From contig JAVHJL010000006.1 of NCBI GenBank assembly GCA_036971715.1, positions 1 to 64,000 on the forward strand: a stretch of DNA of 64,000 nt, in the 5' to 3' direction. Of the stretch, positions 38,701 to 48,584 are shown piece after piece. The notes beneath the pieces are model-generated. The model saw only the letters and a list, made by a program, of their open reading frames with translations. It had not been told where the DNA came from and did not search any database. Origin of the DNA: Arthrobotrys musiformis (lineage: Eukaryota > Ascomycota > Orbiliomycetes > Orbiliales > Orbiliaceae). Position 1 is the first letter of the stretch; each line of letters starts with the position of its first letter. The translations under genes were made by a program, and so were the position numbers.

Positions 38701-41513
38701 GATAGCTTTTTTGATTTTACTATCTTTTATCTTTTTTTATTCAATTAACTTTTTATTAATTGTTATTTCCACTAATAACAATGGATTTGTTATTTTTATA
38801 TAATTTAATGGTTTTAAAAATAACACTTTTCTTAATATTTTTGCCTTATCTTCAAAATTAAGGGTATTATTGTCCTCATAAATTAGATTTGGCATTTTTT
38901 AGATTTTTCTAAATTTAGAAAAATTAAACACTAGGAATATTTCTTTGTCTTTTGCATTTTCTAGAAAATTAGTCCAGGATTTCTCCTTAAAAGATCTAAT
39001 TTCTCTAAAATATTTATTCTTTTTGATTTTAAATAATTCCTAATTTTATTAGATCCTATTTAATTTCCATGTCTTTTTTTATTACAACATCTCTTTTCTT
39101 ATTTTTTCAATTTTCTCATTTTACTAAATTTTTGATTTTGATATTATTTTTAAAATTAATATAGATCTTTCTACTGCTAAAATTATATTTTTTTAAAAAA
39201 GAGATATTGCAATTTTTAAATTATTTTCTAGATCTTCTCTTTTTTCATAAAATAAAAAAAAGCAATCTTTCTATAAATTATTTTTATCTAGATTTTTATT
39301 TAAACTTAATAATTCTTTTTCAAAGTTTTCCCAATTAGTTTTATTTTAATTAAATTTGTTAATTAACAAAAGATTATCTACTAAGTCATTTTCTTTTAAT
39401 TTTATTTTAATTAAGATTACCTTATGATCTAATCCTATATCAATTTTTTCATTTATTTTCCAATCTATAATTAATTCTTTTAAATTAATAATTACAAAAA
39501 ATAGGTTAATAATTGAGAATTTAGATTTATTATTTTTCCTGGTATTATAATAAATTAATATGCCATTTTTATTTATTAATTATAGATTTTTATTTTCGAT
39601 TAATTTTATTATTTTTCCTGCTTTTAAATTAAATTTAATTTTAGGATTCCATAAAAAATGATGAGTATTAAAATCTCTAATTAATAATATTTTTTTAGTA
39701 TAGTAATCTTTAATCTTATTAAAAAATCGATTTATTATATATTCATTATTTTCCGTATTTTATTATTTTTCATTATAAATATTAATAAATCTGATTTTTC
39801 TAAATTTATTTAATTTAAAATCAATTATCTAATAGTCCTTATCTTTAATTAAATTTTCCTGATTTGTGATCTTATAAAGTAAATTCTTTTTTATAAAAGT
39901 AATTACCTTATTTTGGTTTTTATTAATTTCATTGGTTTTTGAGTTTGAAAAAATTGGTTTAAATCTTAAGTATATAATTGTAGTATTTTTCTTTAAAAAC
40001 TACAGTTCTTATAGAAAAATTAAATCCATATTATTATAAATTAATACAAAGTTTAAAATTAATTACATTATATTTGTAAATCTTCTACAATTGTATTATA
40101 TTATTTTTAAAATATTTTTATTCATTTAAGATGATATTTTATTTTTTGTTTTTAAGATATAAGGAATTTTTTGCCCCATATTCTCCTCTACAATTAATAC
40201 ATTTGTATTTTATATAATTATAGGACTTTTTATTTTCCTAACATATATTATATAAATGATTAATTATTTTGTGTTTTTTAGTACAAATTTCGCAGACTGA
40301 TTCATTTTTATAATTTAATGTATAATAGCCAGTTTTTTAATAATTTGTATATTTATTATTTCTAAAGAATTTAATATATCTTTTTATTTTAAGTTTTTCA
40401 TTTCTTAGAAAAATATATCTTTTGTTTTGTATTTCTATTACTTTTATTTTTGTTTTTATAGCAATTACTATAAAAGAGAATTTCTTCCCTTCTAATTTTT
40501 CCTTCTTAATCAACTATCTCAGATTTTTAACCAATTTAATTGTGTTATCTATTTCTACCTCTTTTTTAAGATCTTCCATTTTTTAATTTTTAAAAATTCT
40601 GTGTATAATTAAGAACCTCTAATTTTTTATTTTGGAAGGTCTTTGTATATATTCATCTATTTTAATGAATTCTTAATAGATCTTTATATTTTAGAATATC
40701 TTCTTTTTTGATATTCTCATAAGTAATCAAAATTAGATTCCCTTTTAGATTTAAAGAAATCCCAAAAATAATTAATTCTAAATTATTAGACTTCTCTTTA
40801 AGAATTTTATTTATTTTTTCTCTAAAGATATTTAGTTTTTGGGTAAAAAGTTCCGTAGTATTTCTAAAAATAATTAACCTTCATTAATTAATTAATATTT
40901 TTGAATTTTGTAGATTTTGTAGATTTTGCGTTTTATGCGTTTTTTGGTATTTTTGAATTATTTCCTATTTTTTTGATGTTTTTGATGTTTTCTGGGCGAT
41001 TTGGGCATATGTCTTTTTTATGTTATTTCTCTCCAACTCTCTTATTTCCTGCTTTAAATCTTCTACCTTTTGTACTCTTTCTTTTAAAAAATCATTCAAC
41101 CTTTTAATTTCCAAAAACAGATTTTCTTTATTTATTTCTTCCCTTAAATCAATTATATCTACCAATACCTATCTTCTCTATCTTTTTTTATAATAAACAA
41201 ATTTAAAACCCTATATCGCTAATACTAGTTCATCCAAAAATAAACTAGTTAATATGTTCTCCATTTTTAAAACTAACCTTTAAAAGATTTAGTTTAAATT
41301 AAGCGAAAAATTCCTTTTTTGTGTGGTAGACAATCATAAATATTTTATATTTTTATATCGTGATTATTTTCTATCGGTCTTTGTATGCTTTTTTACTTTG
41401 TAGTATTTTTGATCAATTTTTTCCGCTCTTTCGATTGGTGTACTTTTATTTGGTTTTGGATGCTCCGTTCAAAAGTTATGGGGGGGGGGGTCGGTATTTT
41501 CGAATTTTGGTTT
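35787..41513 (-). mobile_element. LINE copy H, full length, mosaic RIP damage
   Basis: This minus-strand full-length copy has its tail at 35,787 and its G-run 5' end at about 41,481-41,510. The 3' part (35,804 to about 37,000) is nearly identical to the intact copy and retains long open frames: 36,098-36,727 (RNase H end to C-terminal CCHC) and 36,721-36,975 (RNase H start), split by a small deletion near 36,757 that removes about 8 nt. Further towards the 5' end RIP-type damage increases and Gln/Trp codons are lost. The pieces 38,021-38,338 and 40,901-41,165 are antisense/sense remnants of RT and ORF1 with no independent meaning. Confidence 0.92.
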
Positions 41514-41556
41514 AAAAAAAAAATTTATTAAAAGAATAATTTTATAACTATATGTA

Positions 41557-42827
41557 TATTATTATTATTATTATTATTTATCATACACGCATGCAACCTT
41601 TCGGTTATGGCGGAATGAAGGAAAAGAAATTAAAATACATGATTTTCGCTCCTCATTAAAAATGAAAACTACATAAAATCATTTTTTATTTTTATTTTTT
41701 ATTTTTATTTTTATTTTTGTTTTTTGTTTTTTGAGGTTCCTTCTAACCCTTTTTGTCTCTTTCTTCTTTTTTCCCATTAAAAGAACAATGTCATATATCT
41801 ATTGTTCTTACCCATCCACTTTGATATAATATTAAAATAATATATCTCATTTCCAGAACCTTTTCATTTTTTCAAACTTCCAGATTTCCCCATCCTATGA
41901 AATAATCATTTTTAGGATTTTTATTGCATTTTCTTTTTGTAATATTTGTTTTATTTAGGAATTCTTCCAAAAAGATCATACCTTTATTATTAAATAATAA
42001 AAAATAATAATTTAATTGTTTATTAGCTTTTTTAAATTTCCTTTTTAATATCTTTCTCTTTTTATTATAGATTTTGTATTTTATAATTAAGTATTTTAAT
42101 GTTTGAGGCTTATTTCTGCATATATAGTTTTTATTTAAAATTTTAGAATTTGGAATTTTATATAAATAATTGTTAAAGTACTTATGCCTAGTTTTTAGTT
42201 AAGTTAAAGAAGAAACAAAATTATTACTAAATTTAGTAAATATTTTATTTTTTTTTAATTTTGGCTTATTAATATAATTTAGCCTATTTTTTTGTTTTTT
42301 GTATTTTTTTTCTTATTCTAGTAAGTCTTTTTCTTTAATTTTTCTTTTTAAATAAGTGAAGGATTTAAATAAGCTTTTCTTTTTTATTTTTACAACTTCC
42401 TTAGCTAAGTAATCTGCTTTTTTATTTCTAATAACTTTAGAATAACCTGAGATTTATTTTATAAATATATTAATATTTTTAGAATTTAATTTATTTGTTA
42501 TATTCTAAATTTCTGAAGTTATCTCCTAACCAGGCTCTAAATTTAGGTTTTATAATCTTTTTATTATAACTTAATTATTGGTGAAGAAATAAATATTCTT
42601 TATTTTTTTATTTTTATTAATTACTTCAAAGGATTTTTCGAATTTTTTCCTTAAAGTAATTAATTCTATATTATATATTTCTATACTTTTTCCTAAATTA
42701 AAATAAATTTCAAAAATAGATTTATTATCTATTTCTTTATAAATTCCAGTTTTTAAGGATTTTTCTTTTTTATTTTTATTATTCTTTTTTTTATTATTTT
42801 TATTTTTTATTTCCAGTATAGAATTAT
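41557..42827 (-). mobile_element. LINE copy I, 3' fragment
   Basis: A minus-strand 3' part only: (TAA)n tail and 3' UTR (41,557-41,870), then ORF2 up to the start of RNase H, where homology begins abruptly at TTCTATACTGGAAATAAAAA. This is directly abutted by the tail of the intact copy J. RIP damage is moderate. The break is at the same LINE site as the 3' break of copy F. Confidence 0.88.
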
Positions 42828-42845
42828 TATTATTATTATTATTAT

Positions 42846-43139
42846 TTATCATACACGCATGCAACCTTTCGGTTATGGCGGAATGAAGGAAAAGAAATTA
42901 AAATACATGATTTTCGCTCCTCATTAAAAATGAAAACTACATAAAATCATTTTTTATTTTTGTTTTTTGTTTTTATTTTTATTTTTGTTTTTTGTTTTTT
43001 GAGGTTCCTTCTAACCCTTTTTGTCTCTTTCTTCTTTTTTCCCATTAAAAGAACAATGTCGTATATCTGTTGTTCTTACCCATCCACTTTGATGTAATAT
43101 TAAAATGATATATCTCATTTCCGGAACCTTTTCATTTTT
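42846..43139 (-). other. LINE 3' UTR with terminal hairpin
   Basis: On the minus strand this holds block 1 (ATCAAAGTGGATGGGTAAGA, about 43,060-43,100), an A-rich middle and block 2 ending GAAAGGTTGCATGCGTGTATG before the tail. AACC-GAAA-GGTT forms a short stem closed by a GNRA-type tetraloop about 25 nt upstream of the (TAA)n. In LINEs with stringent template choice such 3' hairpins are read by the RT. The block is shared with the SINE and is well preserved in RIPped copies. Confidence 0.7.
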
Positions 43140-46100
43140 TCAAACTTCCAGATTTCCCCATCCTGTGAAATAATCATTTTTAGGATTTTTATTGCATTTT
43201 CTTTTTGCAATATTTGTTTTATTTAGGAACTCTTCCAAAAAGATCATACCTTCATTATTAAATAATAAAAAGTAATAATCTAATTGTTTATTAGCTTTTT
43301 TGAGTTTCCTTTTTAATACCTCTCTCTCTTCATTATAGATTTTGCATTCCATAATTAAGTGTTTTGGTGTTTGAGGCTTATTTCTGCATGTACAGTTTTT
43401 ATTTAAAATTCCAGAATTTGGAATTTTATATAAATAACTGTTAAAGTACCCATGCCCAGTCCTCAGTTGAGTTAAAGAAGAAACAAAATTATTACTAAAC
43501 TTAGTAAATATCTTATTTCTTTTTAACTTTGGCCTATTAATATAATTTGGCCTGTTTTTTTGTTTTTTGTATTTTTCTTCCCATTCTAGTAAGTCCTTTT
43601 CTTTAATTTTTCTTTTTAAATAGGCGAAGGACTTGAATAGGCTTTTCTTTTTTATTTTTGCAGCTTCCTTGGCTAAGTAATCTGCCTTTTCATTTCCAAC
43701 AACTTCAGAGTGACCTGGGACCCATTCTATAAATATGTTAATATTTCTAGAATTTAATTCATTTGCCATATCCCAAATTTCTGAAGTTGTCTCCTGACCA
43801 GGCCCTAAATTTAGGTTTTGTAACCTTTTTATTGCAGCCTGGTTGTCGGTGAAGAAATAAATATTCTTCACCTCTTTATTTTTATTAATTACTTCAAAGG
43901 ATTTTTCGAACCCTTTCCTTAAAGCAATTAATTCTGCATCATATACCTCCATACTTTTTCCCAAACTAAAATAAATTTCGAAAATAGATTTATTATCTAT
44001 TTCTCCATAAATTCCAGCCCCCAAGGATTTTTCTTTTTTATTTTTATTATTCTTTTTTTTATTATTTTTATTTTCTATTTCCAGCATAGAACCGTCTGTA
44101 TAAATAAGTAAGTTTTCCCTAGAATTTAGTTCAACTTCTTTTTTATTTTTGTGGTTTTCTGCTTCTAAGTCCTTGGGTACGTTATTTATGAGGAAATTAA
44201 TTTTATTTTCAATCCAAGGTGGATTGAATTTTATATTTAATTCCTCAATTTTTGTATATGGGTTTATCAAGAAATTAATTCTTGATAGTATTCTGTCCAG
44301 TGTGGAGGCATATTCTTTTTTGTCCCCTTCTTTTTTATTTTCATTCCATTTTAAATAAAGTCCCAGTCCTGTTTCCTCTCTTCCAAAATTAAATTCTGGT
44401 GGGAATGACTCTGGAGATCTCTTTTTTATTGGATGATTTTTATTAAGAAAAAGGGATCTTAGGGCATACCTTCTTTGTATCCCATTTAGTCTTATTTCTG
44501 GTGGTAAAATAGAGGCCTCAACTTCCAATATATTTATTGGAGTTGTTTTGAAGCCTCCTGTTATTTTTCTCAACATCTTATTTTGAATTAATTTAAATTC
44601 TTTCAAAACATTTTGTTGTTTTTGGTTTTTCCACCATATTTCAGACCCATAGTCGGAAATAGAACAAACGCAGCTTTTATACAATTGTATTATCGCTTTA
44701 GTTTTAAGTCCTTTTTCTGAATTAGCAAGTGCCTTGATAAAATTTAAAATTTTATTTGCTGCACTTGTTTTTATTTTAATGTGGTGTTTAAAATTCAATT
44801 TTATATCGAAATATATACCTAACCACCTTATATTGTTGGTAGGTTTTATTATTGTACCATTTGGTAGCTCAATATTTAATTCCCCAAATTCATTTTTCTT
44901 TTTTAAATTTGTTTTAAAATGAATTAGCTCTGATTTTATGTCATCAAAAGCTACTGCATTATCTGCAGCCCAATTAAAGGCTATTTTTGCAGTTTCTTCT
45001 AATTCATATATATTTGTTTCTATTTTTTTATTAGTTGCAATTAACGCCAAATCATCTATATAAGATGGTTTAATGATAGAAGGCGTTTTTTGTTCTAATA
45101 AATTAAATAGTGGTGTTAAATATAATAGAAAAAGAATTGGGGATATTGGGGAACCTTGTGGTATTCCAGTTTCAACTGGTTTTAATTTTTCTACTTGTCC
45201 ATCGAAGGCCAGTTTAATTAATCTTTTGGACATAAAATTATTAATCCACGAAATTAATCGTTTGGGGAACTTCATGTCTTCTAAGGTATTAATTAATCTT
45301 TCCTTTGAAACATTATCAAAAGCCCCTTTAACGTCTAGGAATAAAACAGAGGTTTTTAACTTTTCTGAATTAGCCATTTCTATATCATGAACTAATGACA
45401 AAGCTGCATCAATTGCAGATCTTTGTTTTCTGCCTCCAATTTGTTCTGGATTTAGAATTTTATTAGTTTCTGATAAGAAGGCTATTCTTCTTGCTATTAT
45501 TTTCTCTGATATTTTTCCTAAACAATTTAGGAGACTAATAATTCTGTAAGCTTTTGGAATATTATAATCCGGTTTATTTGGTTTAGGTAAAATTGCCCCA
45601 ATTGCTTCTCTGAAGCATATTGGATGGTACCCATAATTTAATAATTGTTTGAATAAATCATTAAATCTTCCCGGTATAATTTCGTAAGCCCTTTTTAGAC
45701 ATAGAAAATTAATTCCATCTGGTCCTGGTGCTTTTTTGGAATTGGATGAGAAGATAGCTTCTTTGATTTCACTATCTCTTATCTTTTTCCATTCCATTAA
45801 CTTTTTGTTAATTGTTATTTCCACTGGTAACAGTGGATTTGTTGTTTTTGTATAATTTGGTGGTTTTGGAAATAACGCCTTTCTTAATATTTTTGCCTTA
45901 TCTTCAAAATTAAGGGCATTCCTGTCCTCATAAATTAGATTTGGCATTTTTTGGATTTTTCTAGGTTTAGAAAAATTAAGCGCTAGGAATATTTCTTTGT
46001 CTTTTGCATTTTCTAGAAAATTAGTCCAGGATTTCTCCTTAGAGGATCTAATTTCTCTAAAATGTTTATTCCTTTTGATTTTAAATAGTTCCCAATTTTG

Positions 46101-47177
46101 TTGGGTCCTATTTAATTTCCATGTCCTTTTTTGTTGCAACATCTCTTTTCTTGTTTTTTCAATTTCCTCATTCCACCAAATTTTTGATTTTGGTGTTATT
46201 TTTAAAATTGGTGTAGATCTTTCTACTGCCAAAATTATATTTTTTTGAAAAAGAGATGTTGCAACTTCCAAATTATTTTCTAGATCTTCTCTTTTCTCAT
46301 AAAATGAAAAAAGGCGATCTTTCCATAAATTATTTTTATCTAGATTTTTATCTAGACTTAATAATTCTTTTTCGAAGTTTTCCCAATTAGTTTTATTCCA
46401 ATTAAATTTGTTAGTTGACAAAGGGTTGTCTACTAAGTCATTTTCTTTTGGTTTTATTTTAATTGAGATTACCTCATGATCTGATCCTGTATCAATTTTT
46501 TCATCTATTTTCCAATCCATAATTAATTCTTTTAAATTAATGGTTGCAAAAGATAGGTCAATGATTGAGGATTCAGATTTATTATTTTTCCTGACATTAT
46601 AATAAGTTGGTATGCCATTTTTATTTATTAATTGTAGATTTTTATCTTCGATCAACTCTATTATTTTTCCTGCTCTTAAATTAAATTTAATTTCAGGGTT
46701 CCATAAAGAGTGATGAGCATTAAAATCTCCGATTAATAATGTTTTTTTGGTGCAGTAATCTTTGATCTTATTAAAGAGTCGATTTACTGTATATTCACCA
46801 TTTTCCGTATTTTGTTGTTTTTCGTTGTAGATATTAATAAATCTGATTTCCCCAAATTTGTTTGATTTAAAATCAATTATCTGGCAGTCCTCATCTTTAA
46901 TTAAATCTTCCCGGTTTGTGATCTCGTAGGGTAAATTCTTTTTTATAAAAGTAATTACCCTATTTCGGTTTTTGTTGGTTTCGTTGGTTTTTGGGTTTGA
47001 AAAAATTGGTTTAAACCCTGAGTGTGTAATTGTAGTATTTTCCTTTGAGAACCACGGTTCTTGTAGGAAAATTAAATCCGTGTTGTCGTAAATTAATGCA
47101 GAGTTTAAGATTGACTGCATTATATTTGTAGATCTTCTACAATTGTGTTGTATTATTTTTAAAATATCCCTATTCAT
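43140..47177 (-). CDS. LINE ORF2: endonuclease-reverse transcriptase-RNase H
   Basis: 1,345 aa. It nicks chromosomal DNA and copies the LINE RNA onto it (target-primed reverse transcription). Visible domains: apurinic-type endonuclease, residues about 5-240 (LQEPWF near 39, GDFNAHH 150-156, GSDHE 231-235); reverse transcriptase, about 460-740 (GPDGIN 485-490, LDVKGAFDNV 614-623, GIPQGSPISP 671-680, YIDDL 706-710); RNase H, about 1,023-1,170 (D1028, E1082, D1111, H1156, D1166) with a Lys/Asn-rich insertion at 1,036-1,050; CCHC at C1262, C1264, H1273, C1278. YIDD replaces the more usual YADD/FADD. The start ATG overlaps the ORF1 stop (ATGAATAG), so translation probably depends on termination-reinitiation. 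No stops or frameshifts. Codon use is strongly A/T-biased, as for all of this element. Confidence 0.95.
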   Translation of the reverse strand: MNRDILKIIQHNCRRSTNIMQSILNSALIYDNTDLIFLQEPWFSKENTTITHSGFKPIFSNPKTNETNKNRNRVITFIKKNLPYEITNREDLIKDEDCQIIDFKSNKFGEIRFINIYNEKQQNTENGEYTVNRLFNKIKDYCTKKTLLIGDFNAHHSLWNPEIKFNLRAGKIIELIEDKNLQLINKNGIPTYYNVRKNNKSESSIIDLSFATINLKELIMDWKIDEKIDTGSDHEVISIKIKPKENDLVDNPLSTNKFNWNKTNWENFEKELLSLDKNLDKNNLWKDRLFSFYEKREDLENNLEVATSLFQKNIILAVERSTPILKITPKSKIWWNEEIEKTRKEMLQQKRTWKLNRTQQNWELFKIKRNKHFREIRSSKEKSWTNFLENAKDKEIFLALNFSKPRKIQKMPNLIYEDRNALNFEDKAKILRKALFPKPPNYTKTTNPLLPVEITINKKLMEWKKIRDSEIKEAIFSSNSKKAPGPDGINFLCLKRAYEIIPGRFNDLFKQLLNYGYHPICFREAIGAILPKPNKPDYNIPKAYRIISLLNCLGKISEKIIARRIAFLSETNKILNPEQIGGRKQRSAIDAALSLVHDIEMANSEKLKTSVLFLDVKGAFDNVSKERLINTLEDMKFPKRLISWINNFMSKRLIKLAFDGQVEKLKPVETGIPQGSPISPILFLLYLTPLFNLLEQKTPSIIKPSYIDDLALIATNKKIETNIYELEETAKIAFNWAADNAVAFDDIKSELIHFKTNLKKKNEFGELNIELPNGTIIKPTNNIRWLGIYFDIKLNFKHHIKIKTSAANKILNFIKALANSEKGLKTKAIIQLYKSCVCSISDYGSEIWWKNQKQQNVLKEFKLIQNKMLRKITGGFKTTPINILEVEASILPPEIRLNGIQRRYALRSLFLNKNHPIKKRSPESFPPEFNFGREETGLGLYLKWNENKKEGDKKEYASTLDRILSRINFLINPYTKIEELNIKFNPPWIENKINFLINNVPKDLEAENHKNKKEVELNSRENLLIYTDGSMLEIENKNNKKKNNKNKKEKSLGAGIYGEIDNKSIFEIYFSLGKSMEVYDAELIALRKGFEKSFEVINKNKEVKNIYFFTDNQAAIKRLQNLNLGPGQETTSEIWDMANELNSRNINIFIEWVPGHSEVVGNEKADYLAKEAAKIKKKSLFKSFAYLKRKIKEKDLLEWEEKYKKQKNRPNYINRPKLKRNKIFTKFSNNFVSSLTQLRTGHGYFNSYLYKIPNSGILNKNCTCRNKPQTPKHLIMECKIYNEEREVLKRKLKKANKQLDYYFLLFNNEGMIFLEEFLNKTNIAKRKCNKNPKNDYFTGWGNLEV

Positions 47178-48330
47178 TTAAGGTGATATTTTGTTTTTTG
47201 TTTTTAGGGCATAAGGAATTTTTTGCCCCATGTTCTCCTCCACAATTAATGCATTTGTATTTTATATGGTCACAGGACTTTTTATTTTCCTGGCATATAT
47301 TACACAAATGATTAATTGTTTTGTGTTTTCCAGCACAAATTTCGCAGGCTGATTCATTTCTGCAATTTAATGCATAGTGGCCAGTTTTTTGACAATTTGT
47401 ACATCTATTGTTTCCAGAGAATTTAATATATCTTTCTGTTTTGAGTTTTTCACCTCCTAGAAAAATATATCCTCTGTTTTGTGTTTCTATTGCCTCCATT
47501 TTTGTTTTTGTGGCAATTACTATAGAAGAGAATTTCTTCCCTTCTAATTTTTCCTCCTTAATCAACCATCTCGGATTGTTAACCAATTTGATTGTGTTGT
47601 CTGTTTCCACCTCTTTTTTGAGATCTTCCATTTTTTGATCTCTAGAAATCCCGTGTACAACTAAGAACCCCCAGCTCTCTATTTTGGAAGGTCTTTGTAT
47701 GTGTTCATCTATTTTGATGAGTTCTTGATAGATTTCTTCTTTGTATTCCAGAATATCTTCTTTTTTGGTGTTCTCATGGGTAATCAAAATTAGATTCCCT
47801 TTTGGATTTAGAGAAATCCCAGAAATAATTAATTCTGGGTTATTGGGCTTCTCTTTGAGAATTTTATTTATTTTTTCTCTGAAGATATTTGGTTTTTGGA
47901 TGGGAGGTTCCGTGGTACTTCTGGGAATAATTAACCTTCGTTGGTTAATTGATATTTTTGAATTTTGTGGATTTTGTGGATTTTGTAGATTTTGCGTTTT
48001 ATGCGTTTTTTGGTGTTTTTGGGTTATTTCCTGTTTTTTTGGTGTTTTTGATGTTTTCTGGGCGATTTGGGCGTATGTCTTTTTTGTGTTGTTTCTCTCC
48101 AACTCTCTTATTTCCTGCTTTAGGTCTTCTACCTCCTGTACTCTTTCTTTTAGAAGGTCATTCAACCTTTTAATTTCCAGAAACAGATCTTCTCTATTTA
48201 TTTCTTCCCTTGAATCAATTGTATCTACCGATACCTGTCTTCTCTGTCTTTTTTTGTGGTGAACAGGTTTAAAACCCTGTGTCGCTAATACTAGTTCATC
48301 CAAAGATGAACTAGTTGGTATGTTCTCCAT
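47170..48330 (-). CDS. LINE ORF1: gag-like RNA-binding protein
   Basis: 386 aa. By family role it coats the LINE RNA to form the retrotransposition particle. Visible: a predicted coiled coil at about 41-85 (charged heptad-like run after the basic KKRQRR at 26-31), a Gln/Pro/Asn/Lys-rich linker at about 95-130, a middle region, and three zinc knuckles: C310-C313-H318-C323 (CX2CX4HX4C), C329-C332-H336-C343 and C360-C363-H367-C374 (both CX2CX3HX6C). This knuckle set is typical of ORF1 of I/Tad1 elements. It ends in the ATGAATAG overlap with ORF2. It is the first ORF after the 5' UTR; no other upstream in-frame ATG is evident. Confidence 0.93.
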   Translation of the reverse strand: MENIPTSSSLDELVLATQGFKPVHHKKRQRRQVSVDTIDSREEINREDLFLEIKRLNDLLKERVQEVEDLKQEIRELERNNTKKTYAQIAQKTSKTPKKQEITQKHQKTHKTQNLQNPQNPQNSKISINQRRLIIPRSTTEPPIQKPNIFREKINKILKEKPNNPELIISGISLNPKGNLILITHENTKKEDILEYKEEIYQELIKIDEHIQRPSKIESWGFLVVHGISRDQKMEDLKKEVETDNTIKLVNNPRWLIKEEKLEGKKFSSIVIATKTKMEAIETQNRGYIFLGGEKLKTERYIKFSGNNRCTNCQKTGHYALNCRNESACEICAGKHKTINHLCNICQENKKSCDHIKYKCINCGGEHGAKNSLCPKNKKQNITLNE

Positions 48331-48584
48331 TTTTAAAACTAACCTTTAAAAGGTTTAGTTTAAATTAAGCGAGAACCCCCTTTTTTTTTTTTTTTGTGTG
48401 GTAGACGATCGCAAATATCTTTATATTTTTATGTCGTGATTATTTTCTATCGGTCTTTGTATGCTTTTTTACTTTGTAGTATTTTTGATCAATTTTTTCC
48501 GCTCTTTCGATTGGTGTACTTTTATTTGGTTTTGGATACTCCGTTCAAAAGTTATGGGGGGGTCGGTATTTTCGAAGTTCGTTT
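48331..48584 (-). promoter_or_regulatory. LINE 5' UTR / presumed internal promoter
   Basis: About 254 nt between the 5' end and the ORF1 ATG. It begins AAACGAACTTCGAAAATACC followed by a C-run and contains a poly-A run before the ORF. The same 5' terminus is found in copies B, D, F, G and H, so it marks full-length transcripts. Promoter activity is assumed from family behaviour; no specific motif was identified. Confidence 0.5.

Larger units (their letters stand above)
42828..48584 (-). mobile_element. Intact Tad1/I-type LINE (copy J)
   Basis: This is the reference copy for the window, about 5.76 kb. It has a 5' UTR of about 250 nt starting AAACGAACTTCG with a C-run, ORF1, ORF2 overlapping ORF1 by 8 nt, a 3' UTR of 294 nt and a (TAA)6 tail. 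Both ORFs are open and all catalytic motifs are present, and the sequence shows no RIP-type stops. A 7-bp direct repeat TTCTATA sits directly outside both ends (minus-strand sense), which may be the target-site duplication. By domain order (EN-RT-RNase H plus C-terminal CCHC, ORF1 with gag-type knuckles) it belongs with fungal Tad1-like elements of the I group. It is probably capable of retrotransposition and is the likely motor for the SINE. Confidence 0.94.

Noticed and set aside
42571..42864. A 97-codon ORF starting MHACMINNNN across the J-I junction
   Set aside because: It only joins the LINE terminal hairpin region and tail repeat to a damaged RNase H fragment.
44149..48262. Plus-strand open frames of 60-170 codons, rich in Phe/Leu/Ser
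   Set aside because: They are antisense to the intact LINE ORF1 and ORF2, recur in several copies because the LINE itself recurs, and have no motif of their own.
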